Source of the DNA: Aquificota bacterium | GTDB taxonomy: Bacteria; Aquificota; Aquificia; Desulfurobacteriales; DQVG01 | Assembly: GCA_027002265.1 (NCBI GenBank) | Contig: JAMOTM010000077.1 | Location: forward strand, 1-64,000 | Reading direction: 5' to 3' | Length of the DNA stretch: 64,000 bases | In this document: positions 49,684 through 58,930 of the stretch, in pieces | How positions within the stretch are numbered: the first letter of the stretch is position 1 | Layout of the letters: each line of letters begins with the position of its first letter | Notes under the pieces: generated by a model | What the model was told of the DNA's origin: nothing | Databases searched by the model: none | What the model saw: the letters and a program-made list of their open reading frames with translations, nothing else | Program-made: the position numbers and the translations under genes

Positions 49684-50981
49684 AGGTACTTGTAAATTTA
49701 CTTTTATTATTTTCTATATCCCTGGCTTTTCCGAGCTTAAAAGAGCTTGAAAAGGAAAATCAGAAATTATCTCCGAGTGAGCTTAATAAAACTGTAAAAG
49801 ATAATCTAAAAACCGAACTTAAATATTTAAACCTTTTTATGCAAGGATACGAGCAAATAAAGCAAAACTATGTTGTAGATAAACCTGCAAAGGAGCTTTT
49901 TGAAAATGCCTTAAGAGGTATGCTTCAAAAATTAGATCCTTATTCTACTTTATTTACTCCTCAAGAGCTAAAAGATTTTACAGAAGATACGGAAGGAGAG
50001 TTTGGAGGATTAGGTATAGAAATAACAAAGGCTAAGGGAGGAGGAATTTTAGTTATTACCCCTCTTGAAGGAACTCCCGCTTGGAAAGCTGGAATTCAAC
50101 CTGGAGATATTATTGTAAAAGTAAATAATGTAACTTTAGGACCAGATATTACGGTTATGAAAGCTGTTCATTTGATGCGTGGGAAACCCGGAACAAAGGT
50201 AACTATTTGGATAAAAAGAAAGGGATGGGAAAAACCAAAACCCTTTACTCTTACAAGAGCTGTTATAAAGGTGAAAAGCGTAAAATACAAGGTTTTAAAT
50301 ACAAAATATGGAAAAATTGGATATATAAAGGTAACTCAATTTCAGGAAAGTACTCCAAAAGAATTTAAAAAAGCTATTTTGGATTTAGTAAATAATAAAC
50401 ATGTAAAAGGTTTAATTATTGATATGCGCTTTAATCCAGGAGGACTTTTATCTTCGGCAGTTTCCATGGTAGATATGTTTGTTCCTAAAAACAAGGTAGT
50501 TTTAAAAATAAAAGGAAAAAATGAATATGAAGTTTATAAATCCACTCATAAACCTATTATTCCAAAAGATATTCCAGTAGTAGTTTTAGTAAATCAAGCA
50601 ACGGCTTCTGCTGCAGAAATTTTTACAGGAAATTTAAAAGATTATAAGCTTGCAACTATTGTTGGAGAAAAAACTTTCGGAAAAGGATGTGTTCAAAACA
50701 TTTTTCCTCTCCCTTATGGATATGCCGTAAAACTTACAACTGCTTACTATTATCTTCCAAAAGGTGAATGTATCCAAGGTAGAGGAATAAAACCAGATAT
50801 TGAAGTAAAACTTTCTAAAAAAGATAAAGAATTTCTAAAAAAACTTTCGGAAGAAGAAAAAAAACATCCTGAAAAAATTTTGGAATATAAAAAGCAACGT
50901 GAAAACTATATAGATAACCAGCTTAAAACTGCGATAGAAGTTATTGGAAAAAAATTAAAAGAGGAAGGTAAGCTTGAATAA
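49680..50981 (+). CDS. ctpA: C-terminal processing peptidase (S41, PDZ)
   Basis: LDPYSTLFTPQE, EFGGLGIEI, PDZ, RFNPGGLLSSAVSM, NQATASAAEIFTGNLKDY, VGEKTFGKGCVQ. Confidence 0.94.
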   Translation: MKVLVNLLLLFSISLAFPSLKELEKENQKLSPSELNKTVKDNLKTELKYLNLFMQGYEQIKQNYVVDKPAKELFENALRGMLQKLDPYSTLFTPQELKDFTEDTEGEFGGLGIEITKAKGGGILVITPLEGTPAWKAGIQPGDIIVKVNNVTLGPDITVMKAVHLMRGKPGTKVTIWIKRKGWEKPKPFTLTRAVIKVKSVKYKVLNTKYGKIGYIKVTQFQESTPKEFKKAILDLVNNKHVKGLIIDMRFNPGGLLSSAVSMVDMFVPKNKVVLKIKGKNEYEVYKSTHKPIIPKDIPVVVLVNQATASAAEIFTGNLKDYKLATIVGEKTFGKGCVQNIFPLPYGYAVKLTTAYYYLPKGECIQGRGIKPDIEVKLSKKDKEFLKKLSEEEKKHPEKILEYKKQRENYIDNQLKTAIEVIGKKLKEEGKLE

Positions 50982-51420
50982 AATATATAAGTTTATAGGA
51001 ACTGCAGCTTATAGCGGGCTTCTTCCAAAAATGCCGGGAACTTGGGGCTCCATTTTTGGAGCTCTTTTTGTTTATTTTGTTTATCCGCATTTAACTTTGG
51101 TAGAAAAGCTTATTTTAATTATATTTTTTACAATTTTGGGCATAATAGCATCTTATAAACTTTCTTTGGAACTTAACGATGAAGATCCAGATATTGTAGT
51201 TATAGATGAGTTTGTTGGAATTTTAATAACATTTTTGTTAGTTCCTATTAACTTAAAAAATTTAATTTTAGGAACTATTTTATTTAGAGTTATAGATATT
51301 TTAAAACCTTTCCCTTTAAAAAAGTTAGAAAAGTATCCTTACGGTATAGGTATAATGCTAGATGACATAGTAGCAGGTATCATTTGTATGGTTTTGCTTT
51401 ATTTATTTCAAAAAATTTAA
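50974..51420 (+). CDS. pgpA: phosphatidylglycerophosphatase A
   Basis: GLLPKMPGTWGSIFGALF, DPDIVVIDEFVGILITF, GIGIMLDDIVAGI. Confidence 0.92.
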   Translation: MNKIYKFIGTAAYSGLLPKMPGTWGSIFGALFVYFVYPHLTLVEKLILIIFFTILGIIASYKLSLELNDEDPDIVVIDEFVGILITFLLVPINLKNLILGTILFRVIDILKPFPLKKLEKYPYGIGIMLDDIVAGIICMVLLYLFQKI

Positions 51421-51509
51421 ATTAGTTCTAATTAACTTTAGTTTAAAATACAAAAATAAACTTTTAAAAGGATGCTTTTACTGTCATTCTTTACCTGGAG
51501 GCTAAAAAT

Positions 51510-52214
51510 ATGAGTGTTTGTGAAAATTTACAAAAAATTCAAGAAACTATAGAAAAAGTTTGTCAAAAAGTAGGAAGAAATCCCAAAGAAGTAAAAGTCC
51601 TAGGTGCTATAAAAGCTCAACATTTAGAAAAAATTATAGAAGCTATAGAATGTGGATTAAAACTAGTTGGAGAAAATTACATTCAAGAAGCTAGAGAAAG
51701 AATTTCTTTTCTAAAAGAAAAATATCCTGGAATAGAAGCTCACTTTATAGGTCATCTTCAAACAAATAAAGTAAAGTATGCTATAAAGCTTTTTGATGTT
51801 ATTGAAACTGTTGATAGAGTTTCTTTAGTAGATGAACTTCAAAAAAGACTTTCTAAGGAAAATAAAACTTTAGATGTTTTAATAGAAGTTAAGCTCTCTT
51901 CTGAAGAAACAAAAACTGGATGTGAAGAAAAAGACTTAGAAAGTTTAGTAGAGTATATTTTAGAGAAAGGAAAAAATTTAAATTTAAAGGGTCTTATGAC
52001 AATTCCTCCTTATTTTGAAGATAAAGAAAAGGTTAGACCCTACTTTAGAAAACTAAGAGAGCTCAGAGATAATTTAGAAAAAAAATTTAATATAAAACTT
52101 CCTGAGCTTTCTATGGGTATGAGCCATGATTTTGATATTGCTATAGAAGAGGGTGCTACAATAGTAAGAATAGGAACTTTACTTTTTGGAAAAAGGCAAT
52201 ATAAAAAAAGTTAA
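51510..52214 (+). CDS. YggS-family PLP homeostasis protein
   Basis: VLGAIKAQHLEKI, GLKLVGENYIQEA, HFIGHLQTNKVKYA, LSMGMSHDFDIAIEEGATIVRIGTLLFGKR. Confidence 0.93.
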   Translation: MSVCENLQKIQETIEKVCQKVGRNPKEVKVLGAIKAQHLEKIIEAIECGLKLVGENYIQEARERISFLKEKYPGIEAHFIGHLQTNKVKYAIKLFDVIETVDRVSLVDELQKRLSKENKTLDVLIEVKLSSEETKTGCEEKDLESLVEYILEKGKNLNLKGLMTIPPYFEDKEKVRPYFRKLRELRDNLEKKFNIKLPELSMGMSHDFDIAIEEGATIVRIGTLLFGKRQYKKS

Positions 52215-52260
52215 TATAGCCCATAAATTGTAAGAAGTATTTTCAAAAAAGCTAAAAAAA

Positions 52261-53454
52261 TTGGTTTTTTTTCTTAAAAATATTTTTAATGCCGTAAAAC
52301 AAAATAAATTTCATTCCATTTTTTCTATTCTTGCCATTGCTGCAGCTATATCCTCTGTAGTTTTAATTGTTTGTGCTATTGAGGGAAGTTCTTATTTTGC
52401 AAAAAAACTTATAGAAAAAATGGGATCAGATATTGTTTTTGTTGCTCCCGGAACTCCTAAAAGTGATATTAGAAAGTTAAAGTTAAAATATTTCACTTTT
52501 AAAGATTTAGAAGCCTTAAAAAAAATTCCTTACACCTACTTTCATACTGGGGCCTTGGCAAAATGGGTTTTAATAAAAAGCTATAATGGAAAGAACTATG
52601 ATTTTGCTTTAGTTTATGGAAACTTACCAAATATGTTTAAAGCTTGGAATATAAATATAGACTATGGAAGAGCTTTAAGTGAAAAAGATAGATATAAACG
52701 TGTGTGTGTAATAGGACATTATCTTGCAAAGGAAATTTTTGGAAAGGACGATGGAAGTATTATTGGAAAAAAGCTTTTAATAAATAATGTGCCAATAAAA
52801 GTTATAGGTATTTATGAAAAACTTGGCATTATCTATGGAGAAAACGAAGATAATCGTCTTTATATGCCAATTTATGCTTATAGGCAAAGTGTGGAGCCGG
52901 ATTATAAACATTTATCTATTTTAGTTTTTAAAATAAAAGATATAAAGAAAGTCGATTGGGCTGCCAAGCAGGCCGAAGAAATTTTATTTCGTCTTCATAA
53001 GGAAAAAGATTTTACAGTTTATACACCGGGTTTAGTTAAAAAACTTTTAAATATGCTTTCAGCCACCTTAGCTTTCTTTTTAGGAATAGCAGTTTTTGTA
53101 TCTATTATTGTAGGTGGATTTGTTCTAAGTAATATTTTCTATTTAAACGTTCAAAGTAGACGTTGGGAAATAGGATTAAGGCGTGCCTTAGGTGCAAAGA
53201 AGAGAGATATTTTATTTTTATTTTTATCCGAAGCTTTAATTTTATCTTTTTTTGGACTTATTTTGGGGCTTTTCATAGGATACTATGGTTCTAAAGCTTT
53301 AATTCCAAAGCTTGGTATTCCTTATATATTTTCCAAAAAAGTTTTTATTTTTTCTGCTTTAACAAGTATACTTATTGCTCTATTTTCAGCTTATAAACCG
53401 GCAAAAGAGGCATCTGAATATGAACCAGTTTTTTGTTTAAGGGAGAAAGTATAA
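52261..53454 (+). CDS. MacB/FtsX-like ABC transporter permease (TTG start)
   Basis: N-terminal TM, MacB periplasmic-core-like region, RRWEIGLRRALGAKKRDILFLFLSEALIL. Confidence 0.85.
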   Translation: MVFFLKNIFNAVKQNKFHSIFSILAIAAAISSVVLIVCAIEGSSYFAKKLIEKMGSDIVFVAPGTPKSDIRKLKLKYFTFKDLEALKKIPYTYFHTGALAKWVLIKSYNGKNYDFALVYGNLPNMFKAWNINIDYGRALSEKDRYKRVCVIGHYLAKEIFGKDDGSIIGKKLLINNVPIKVIGIYEKLGIIYGENEDNRLYMPIYAYRQSVEPDYKHLSILVFKIKDIKKVDWAAKQAEEILFRLHKEKDFTVYTPGLVKKLLNMLSATLAFFLGIAVFVSIIVGGFVLSNIFYLNVQSRRWEIGLRRALGAKKRDILFLFLSEALILSFFGLILGLFIGYYGSKALIPKLGIPYIFSKKVFIFSALTSILIALFSAYKPAKEASEYEPVFCLREKV

Positions 53455-53588
53455 TATAATTTTATTTGAAAAATTTTTTAAATTTTTTTATAATAGCAAA
53501 ATAAGCGTTGTTACACTTTATAATGTAAGTCTAATGTTTCTAATGCTTATTATAAGTTTATAAAAATACTTTTAAATGTGGGTGAAAA

Positions 53589-56198
53589 ATGAATGGAAAG
53601 GTAAGCTGCCCCTATTATAAAGAATGTCCTATATTTGCGACATTTTACAATTCCAAAAATGAAAAAATTAGAAAATTTATAGAAAAATACTGTGAAGGAG
53701 ATTATAAAGCTTGTTTAAGGTACAAACTTAAAGTCTCTGGAAAATCAGTTCCGCTACATCTTTTGCCAGATGGTAGTTATATAAAAGCATTTTCCTTAAA
53801 AAAATTATTGATACTCCTTACATCTGGGTTACTTCTTCTTTTCTCTTTTATAAACTTTGCTGCTTTTTATTTGGAAATAAACGATTTTGCATATAAATCT
53901 GAAAAAAATTTAGAATCTGAACTTTCTCGTCTTTTAAAAGAAGAATTAAAAAGAAGAATGGATATTCTTTTTAACGCCATAAATACTGTTTATATGGAAT
54001 ATAAAGATAAATTGCCAAAGGAAGAATTAGAAGAAAGAATAAAAAGTATAGTAAGAAAAGCTAGATATGGGCGTTCGGGATATTTTTGGATAAACGATAT
54101 GAATTATAAAATGGTAATGCACCCTATAAAACCAGAATATGAAAACAAAACTTTTTTAAATGATCCTAAAGTTCCCTTTGTAAAATTAGGAGTAGATGCC
54201 TTAAAAGAATCTCATAAAGATTTTGCATATATAAAATATGAATTTTATAATCCTGCCACAAAAAAATATGAGCCAAAAATTTCTCTAGTAAGAGTTTTTA
54301 AACCTTATAATTGGGTAATAGGGACTGGAGCTTATGTATCTAGTTTGGAATATAGAATTATAAAGGCTTATTCTAAAAGTTTAGCTACAGCTAAAAAGAA
54401 AATTGAGGCAGTTTATCTTTCTGTAACAGTTATATTTTTGATATTATCTTTTTTATTAGTGAATTTTATCTTAAAAAATTATGTTTTTACACCTATAGAT
54501 AACTTTTCAAAAACCCTTTCAAAAATTATTCACAGCTTTTTATTTTCTCAGAGAATAGAAATTTCATCTAAAACTCCGCTTGAATTGATTACTGCTATTT
54601 TATCTGTAAATGTTCTTTTACAAACTTTCAAAAATATTTCCTCTGAGGTTGTAAAAATAGCAAAAGGAATTTCTGAAGGAAATCTTAATGTAAAAATAGA
54701 TAGAGACATTTTTAAAGGGGAACTTGAGGAACTTGGGAATGCTTTGGAAAGTATTATAGAAACTATAAAAGCTATACTTGTCGAAATTGAAAAAATGTCT
54801 TTAGCTCTTGCGGAAGGAAAAATAAATAATTTAGACTTAAACAAAAGTTTATTTAAAGGTGAACTTTTGAAACTTGAACACTCTTTGGAACGTATTTTGG
54901 AAAACTTTAGAAAAATAATTTCTATTATTGATAATATTGCTACAGATTTAGCTAAAGCTAATTTTAAAACTTATGATGAAAATCTTTTACCTGGAGATTT
55001 AAAGGAAATTCTACTCAAATTAAACAAAGCTAATATGGATATAAAAAAAGCATTAGAAATTTTGGCAGAAATACTGGAGAAATCTAATATCAATCAAGAA
55101 ATAGATGTATCCCAATTTGAAGGTGAATTAAAGAAAGTTGCTAAATCAGTAAATAAATTTGCAAAAACATTTAAAGAAATTATTTTAGAAATTCAAAGAT
55201 TTACAAAAGATTTGGAAAATGGAATTTTATCTACTAAATTGAATGAAAAGGTTTTCCCAGAAAGTTTAAAAGATCTAAAAGAATCTTTAATTGAAATTCA
55301 CAAGACTTTCTTAAATATTAAAGATACTTTACTTAAAATTTCCAAAGACTTAGCGAAGGGGAACTTAAAAATAAAAGTAGATGTAAATCAGTTTAAGGGA
55401 GAATTTAGGGAAATAGCAACTTCTTTAAATAAAGGCATAGAAACTTTAAGGTTTTCCATTGGAAAAACTATAAAAGTTATAAAAGAAAGTGTAAAAGCTT
55501 TAGAAGAAAAAGTAAATGAACTTGAAAATGCTCTAAATAAAATAAAAGAGCAAACTCAAACCACAAATGAAATTTCAGAGGAAATGAGCAAAGTCTATAA
55601 AGAAATTTTGGATCTTGCTAAAAAAATTCTAAATATAAAAGATTTATCTGGTGAAACTTTAGATACTGTAAATTCTGCAGAAAAAATTTTGGATATGATT
55701 AAAAGTAAACTTAAAGAAAGAACAAAAGAACTTACAAATATTGTAGAGGTAATTTTGCAAATAGCCGAGCAAACTAATATGCTTGCTTTAAATGCGGCAA
55801 TTGAAGCGGCTCGTGCGGGAGAACATGGAAGAGGCTTTGCCGTAGTAGCAGATGAAGTTAGAAAACTAGCTCAAAAAGTCGTCTCTGCAACGGATCAAAT
55901 TAGAGAAACAATATCTACCTTAAATAAGGATATAGAGGAGCAAGTAATAGAAAATATTGTAAATGCTTTTAAAACTATAAAAGAGTCTATGGAAAAATTA
56001 GAAAAAATAGTAGAAGAAACATCTCAAACAGCTCAAAAAGATTCTAAAAAGATTACTCATATTGTAGAAATGTTAAAAGAACTTTCTAATGTATCTTTAG
56101 AAAACTTTGAGGAACTTCAAGAAGTTATTGAAAGCATTATTAATATTTCCAAGAAAATTTCTCAAATTGAAAAAGATTTAGCTAAGTTTAAGGTTTAG
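53589..56198 (+). CDS. methyl-accepting chemotaxis protein: N-terminal Cys domain, Cache-like sensor, poly-HAMP, MCP signalling domain
   Basis: [36 protein letters not shown] hairpin tip; [19 protein letters not shown] Cache motif; repeated FKGEL-type modules. Confidence 0.92.
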   Translation: MNGKVSCPYYKECPIFATFYNSKNEKIRKFIEKYCEGDYKACLRYKLKVSGKSVPLHLLPDGSYIKAFSLKKLLILLTSGLLLLFSFINFAAFYLEINDFAYKSEKNLESELSRLLKEELKRRMDILFNAINTVYMEYKDKLPKEELEERIKSIVRKARYGRSGYFWINDMNYKMVMHPIKPEYENKTFLNDPKVPFVKLGVDALKESHKDFAYIKYEFYNPATKKYEPKISLVRVFKPYNWVIGTGAYVSSLEYRIIKAYSKSLATAKKKIEAVYLSVTVIFLILSFLLVNFILKNYVFTPIDNFSKTLSKIIHSFLFSQRIEISSKTPLELITAILSVNVLLQTFKNISSEVVKIAKGISEGNLNVKIDRDIFKGELEELGNALESIIETIKAILVEIEKMSLALAEGKINNLDLNKSLFKGELLKLEHSLERILENFRKIISIIDNIATDLAKANFKTYDENLLPGDLKEILLKLNKANMDIKKALEILAEILEKSNINQEIDVSQFEGELKKVAKSVNKFAKTFKEIILEIQRFTKDLENGILSTKLNEKVFPESLKDLKESLIEIHKTFLNIKDTLLKISKDLAKGNLKIKVDVNQFKGEFREIATSLNKGIETLRFSIGKTIKVIKESVKALEEKVNELENALNKIKEQTQTTNEISEEMSKVYKEILDLAKKILNIKDLSGETLDTVNSAEKILDMIKSKLKERTKELTNIVEVILQIAEQTNMLALNAAIEAARAGEHGRGFAVVADEVRKLAQKVVSATDQIRETISTLNKDIEEQVIENIVNAFKTIKESMEKLEKIVEETSQTAQKDSKKITHIVEMLKELSNVSLENFEELQEVIESIINISKKISQIEKDLAKFKV

Positions 56199-56231
56199 TT
56201 AAACATATTGAGTTTTAATATTATTTTTTAA

Positions 56232-56250
56232 AAGGGGCTGTCCGCCCCTT
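56232..56250. terminator. bidirectional hairpin between convergent mcp and hdrB-like genes
   Basis: AAGGGGC-TGTCC-GCCCCTT with T-tract on minus-strand side. Confidence 0.75.
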
Positions 56251-56255
56251 AAAGC

Positions 56256-57098
56256 TTAAAATATTTTTTTTAGAAAATCTTTTACATTACTTAAATTTCT
56301 GTGAAGTCCTAAAGCTTTAACCGGAATACCTAAAGCTAATCCTACAAGTTGAGGAACATGTAAAATTGCAAAGTTATAAGGATTATACATTTCCATTTGC
56401 ATATGACAAAGTGGACATGGTGTTACTATACAATCTGCGTTTAGTTTTTTTGCTTCTTCATAAACCATATCTAAAAGTTTTTTATATCCCTGAGGAAAAG
56501 TAAATTGAGCATGAAAGCCACAACAAATGATATTTCTTTGACCTCTAACTGGCACTCCTCCACAAACTTCTACAAGTTCATCTATAGATTTTGGGTTTTC
56601 GGAAGGTTCATAACCTAAAATATGATGTGGTCTTATAGTATGACATCCATAAAAAGGATATACTTTGATATTTTTTAAAGGTTTTTTTACAAGATTTCTT
56701 ATCTTTTCTTTATTTTGGTGCAGAACCCAAAGGGTATGAAGAATTTTAATTTTTCCGGAAAAACTTAAGTTATATTTAGCTAGTTTTTGATTAACCTCTT
56801 TTAAAAGTTTTTCATCTTTAATAAGTTTATTATAAGTACTTCTCATAACTAAAAGACAGGTAGAACAAGGTGTAACAATATCTAAACCTTCCTTTTCTGC
56901 ATAAGCTAAATTTCTTGCATTTATTAGAATTTCCCACTCTTCATTAATTTCTTCTAAAGCTCCAGCTCCACAACAAGAAAAAGTATCTAAATTTTTTAGT
57001 TCTATATCTAAAAAGGAAAAAACGCTTTCAGTTGCTTCTCCAAGCTCCTTGGAAGCTCCTTTTAATACACAACCTGGAAAGTAAGCATACTTTGACAT
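56256..57098 (-). CDS. heterodisulfide reductase subunit B-like, two CCG domains
   Basis: YFPGCVLKG...TFSCCGAGAL...CSTCL and GCHTI...NIICCGFHAQF...CPLCHMQM. Confidence 0.88.
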   Translation of the reverse strand: MSKYAYFPGCVLKGASKELGEATESVFSFLDIELKNLDTFSCCGAGALEEINEEWEILINARNLAYAEKEGLDIVTPCSTCLLVMRSTYNKLIKDEKLLKEVNQKLAKYNLSFSGKIKILHTLWVLHQNKEKIRNLVKKPLKNIKVYPFYGCHTIRPHHILGYEPSENPKSIDELVEVCGGVPVRGQRNIICCGFHAQFTFPQGYKKLLDMVYEEAKKLNADCIVTPCPLCHMQMEMYNPYNFAILHVPQLVGLALGIPVKALGLHRNLSNVKDFLKKIF

Positions 57099-57110
57099 TA
57101 AGATCCCTCC

Positions 57111-57725
57111 TTATTTTAATTTCTTTTCTCTAACTTCCCCGAAAGGTTCAACTTCCTCAAATATTTGACCTTGAAATTTATACCATTCACATTCTGGGTT
57201 TAAAAAGCAATCTGGGGAAAGCCCAGCTTTTAAACAAGTATGAGCCAAAAACTCTTCTACACTCCAGTTATATTCTACTGGAACTTGGGGAAGTAAAAGT
57301 CCAGAATGGAATCCACATTTTACAATTAAACCATCTTCTCCAATTTTTATTTGTTTCATAAGTTCTTCTGGGGTAGAAAATTCTATTTTTTGGGGTGGAG
57401 TTAAAACTGTAACTTCTATAACTATATTTTGAAACTCGTCATAAGTTAGAGGAGGAAATCTAGGATCCCTAAAAGCAGCTGAAATAGCACTTTCTATGAT
57501 AGCTTCTCCTAAAGGTAAAATTGGTTCTGGAAAACCTATACATCCTCTTAATTTATGATCAGGATATGTATTTAAAGTGGTAAAAACTCCTCTTTTTTCA
57601 TAAAAAATCTCTGGAAGATTATCGGGTAGTGGCATTAAAATTCTATCTTTAAAAAATGTGTCGATAGCTTGTCGTGCAAGTTTTACGGCTATTTTCCCTT
57701 CTTCTAAAGTTAATTTTCTAAACAT
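57111..57725 (-). CDS. AMMECR1-domain protein
   Basis: RGVFTTLNTYPDHKLRGCIGFPEPILPLGEAIIESAISAAFRDPRFPPL. Confidence 0.93.
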   Translation of the reverse strand: MFRKLTLEEGKIAVKLARQAIDTFFKDRILMPLPDNLPEIFYEKRGVFTTLNTYPDHKLRGCIGFPEPILPLGEAIIESAISAAFRDPRFPPLTYDEFQNIVIEVTVLTPPQKIEFSTPEELMKQIKIGEDGLIVKCGFHSGLLLPQVPVEYNWSVEEFLAHTCLKAGLSPDCFLNPECEWYKFQGQIFEEVEPFGEVREKKLK

Positions 57726-57852
57726 GATGTACCTCTCAATTTAAAATATTTTTAAGTTATTATATTAAAAAATATAATCAAAAGCGGTTAATTTCTTAGT
57801 TTATGATAGAATACACGTTTAAAGAAAATGCTTTTCTTTATGGGAGGTTTTT

Positions 57853-58908
57853 ATGAAAGATTATTTTGAAGGAGCTGTTTTAGGGGCTGCTATTGGAGAT
57901 GCCCTTGGAGTTTTAACTACAAACTTAACTAAAGAAGATATAAAAAAATTATATAAAAAAGATATTATAGATTCTTTTTGTGAGCCAGCCTCAAAATCTG
58001 TTTTACCACATTTAAAAAAGGGTATGTACTCTCATAAAACTCAAATGCTTAAAATGGTTTTGGAAAACTTAGTAAAGTATTCCTATTTTAATCCCTATGC
58101 CTATATAGAGGATTTAAAAAAATGGGTAAAAGATGAAAAAAATCATAGATATCCTTCTCCCGGACACTTAAATGCAGCTTTAGGATATTTAAATAATTTT
58201 CCATCTATGGAAACCGAGGAAATGAAAAAATTAAAAAAATACGCAGAAGAAAATATTTTAACGCCAAAAGAAGAAGCAGCTTTATGGGAAAAACTTCAAG
58301 TGGCTCCTGTAAAATCTTCGGATATTGATGGAGCTTTACCTTGTTTAGTATTTGGACTATTTAGATATTATGACTTAGATAGCGCATATGAAATGGCTTA
58401 TCACTTTGTTTCTTTAACGCATAGTAGTGAAATTGTAAAAGACATTGGAGGTATTTATGCTGTTGCTACAGCTTTAACGGTGTCTCATAAATATGATTTT
58501 ACAAAAAAAGAGTTAAAACTTGGATTTTTAGATGAGCTTTTATCTTTTTCTCAAAATCAAGAGGTAAAGGAGCATTTAAATTTACTTTATAATCTTATAA
58601 AAGAAGATGTAAATGAACTTAAAGCTCAAATTACTTTGGGAAATTCTTCCTATGCTACAGAAAGTTTTTCCTTAGGTCTTTATTATTTTTTGACTTATCC
58701 TTTGGATTTTAAAACTTGTGTTGTAAAAGCTGTAAATGCTTGTGAATTTGTTGAAGGGGATATGAGCGCTATTGGGTATATAAGTGGTTCTTTAAATGGA
58801 GCTTATAATGGATACTCCAAAATTGATAAAGAATTTTTAGATGAACTTGAAGATGCATATGAACTTAAACTTCTTGCAGATAAACTTTACGAACTTGTAG
58901 GTCATTAA
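57853..58908 (+). CDS. DraG/ADP-ribosylglycohydrolase-fold protein, probably catalytically altered
   Basis: DYFEGAVLGAAIGDALGV N-terminus and ISGSLNGAYNGY C-terminus; canonical TDDT and GDTDT motifs absent. Confidence 0.75.
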   Translation: MKDYFEGAVLGAAIGDALGVLTTNLTKEDIKKLYKKDIIDSFCEPASKSVLPHLKKGMYSHKTQMLKMVLENLVKYSYFNPYAYIEDLKKWVKDEKNHRYPSPGHLNAALGYLNNFPSMETEEMKKLKKYAEENILTPKEEAALWEKLQVAPVKSSDIDGALPCLVFGLFRYYDLDSAYEMAYHFVSLTHSSEIVKDIGGIYAVATALTVSHKYDFTKKELKLGFLDELLSFSQNQEVKEHLNLLYNLIKEDVNELKAQITLGNSSYATESFSLGLYYFLTYPLDFKTCVVKAVNACEFVEGDMSAIGYISGSLNGAYNGYSKIDKEFLDELEDAYELKLLADKLYELVGH

Positions 58909-58930
58909 AAAAATAAAAGGGAGAGAGGAT

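Noticed and set aside
52261-53454. Complete ABC efflux system
   Set aside because: Only a permease is present; no ATPase or membrane-fusion gene nearby in the window.
53589-58908. Receptor, HdrB-like, AMMECR1 and ARH-like genes as one novel system
   Set aside because: Orientations differ and a terminator separates the receptor from the HdrB-like gene; no evidence of co-transcription, so they are reported separately.
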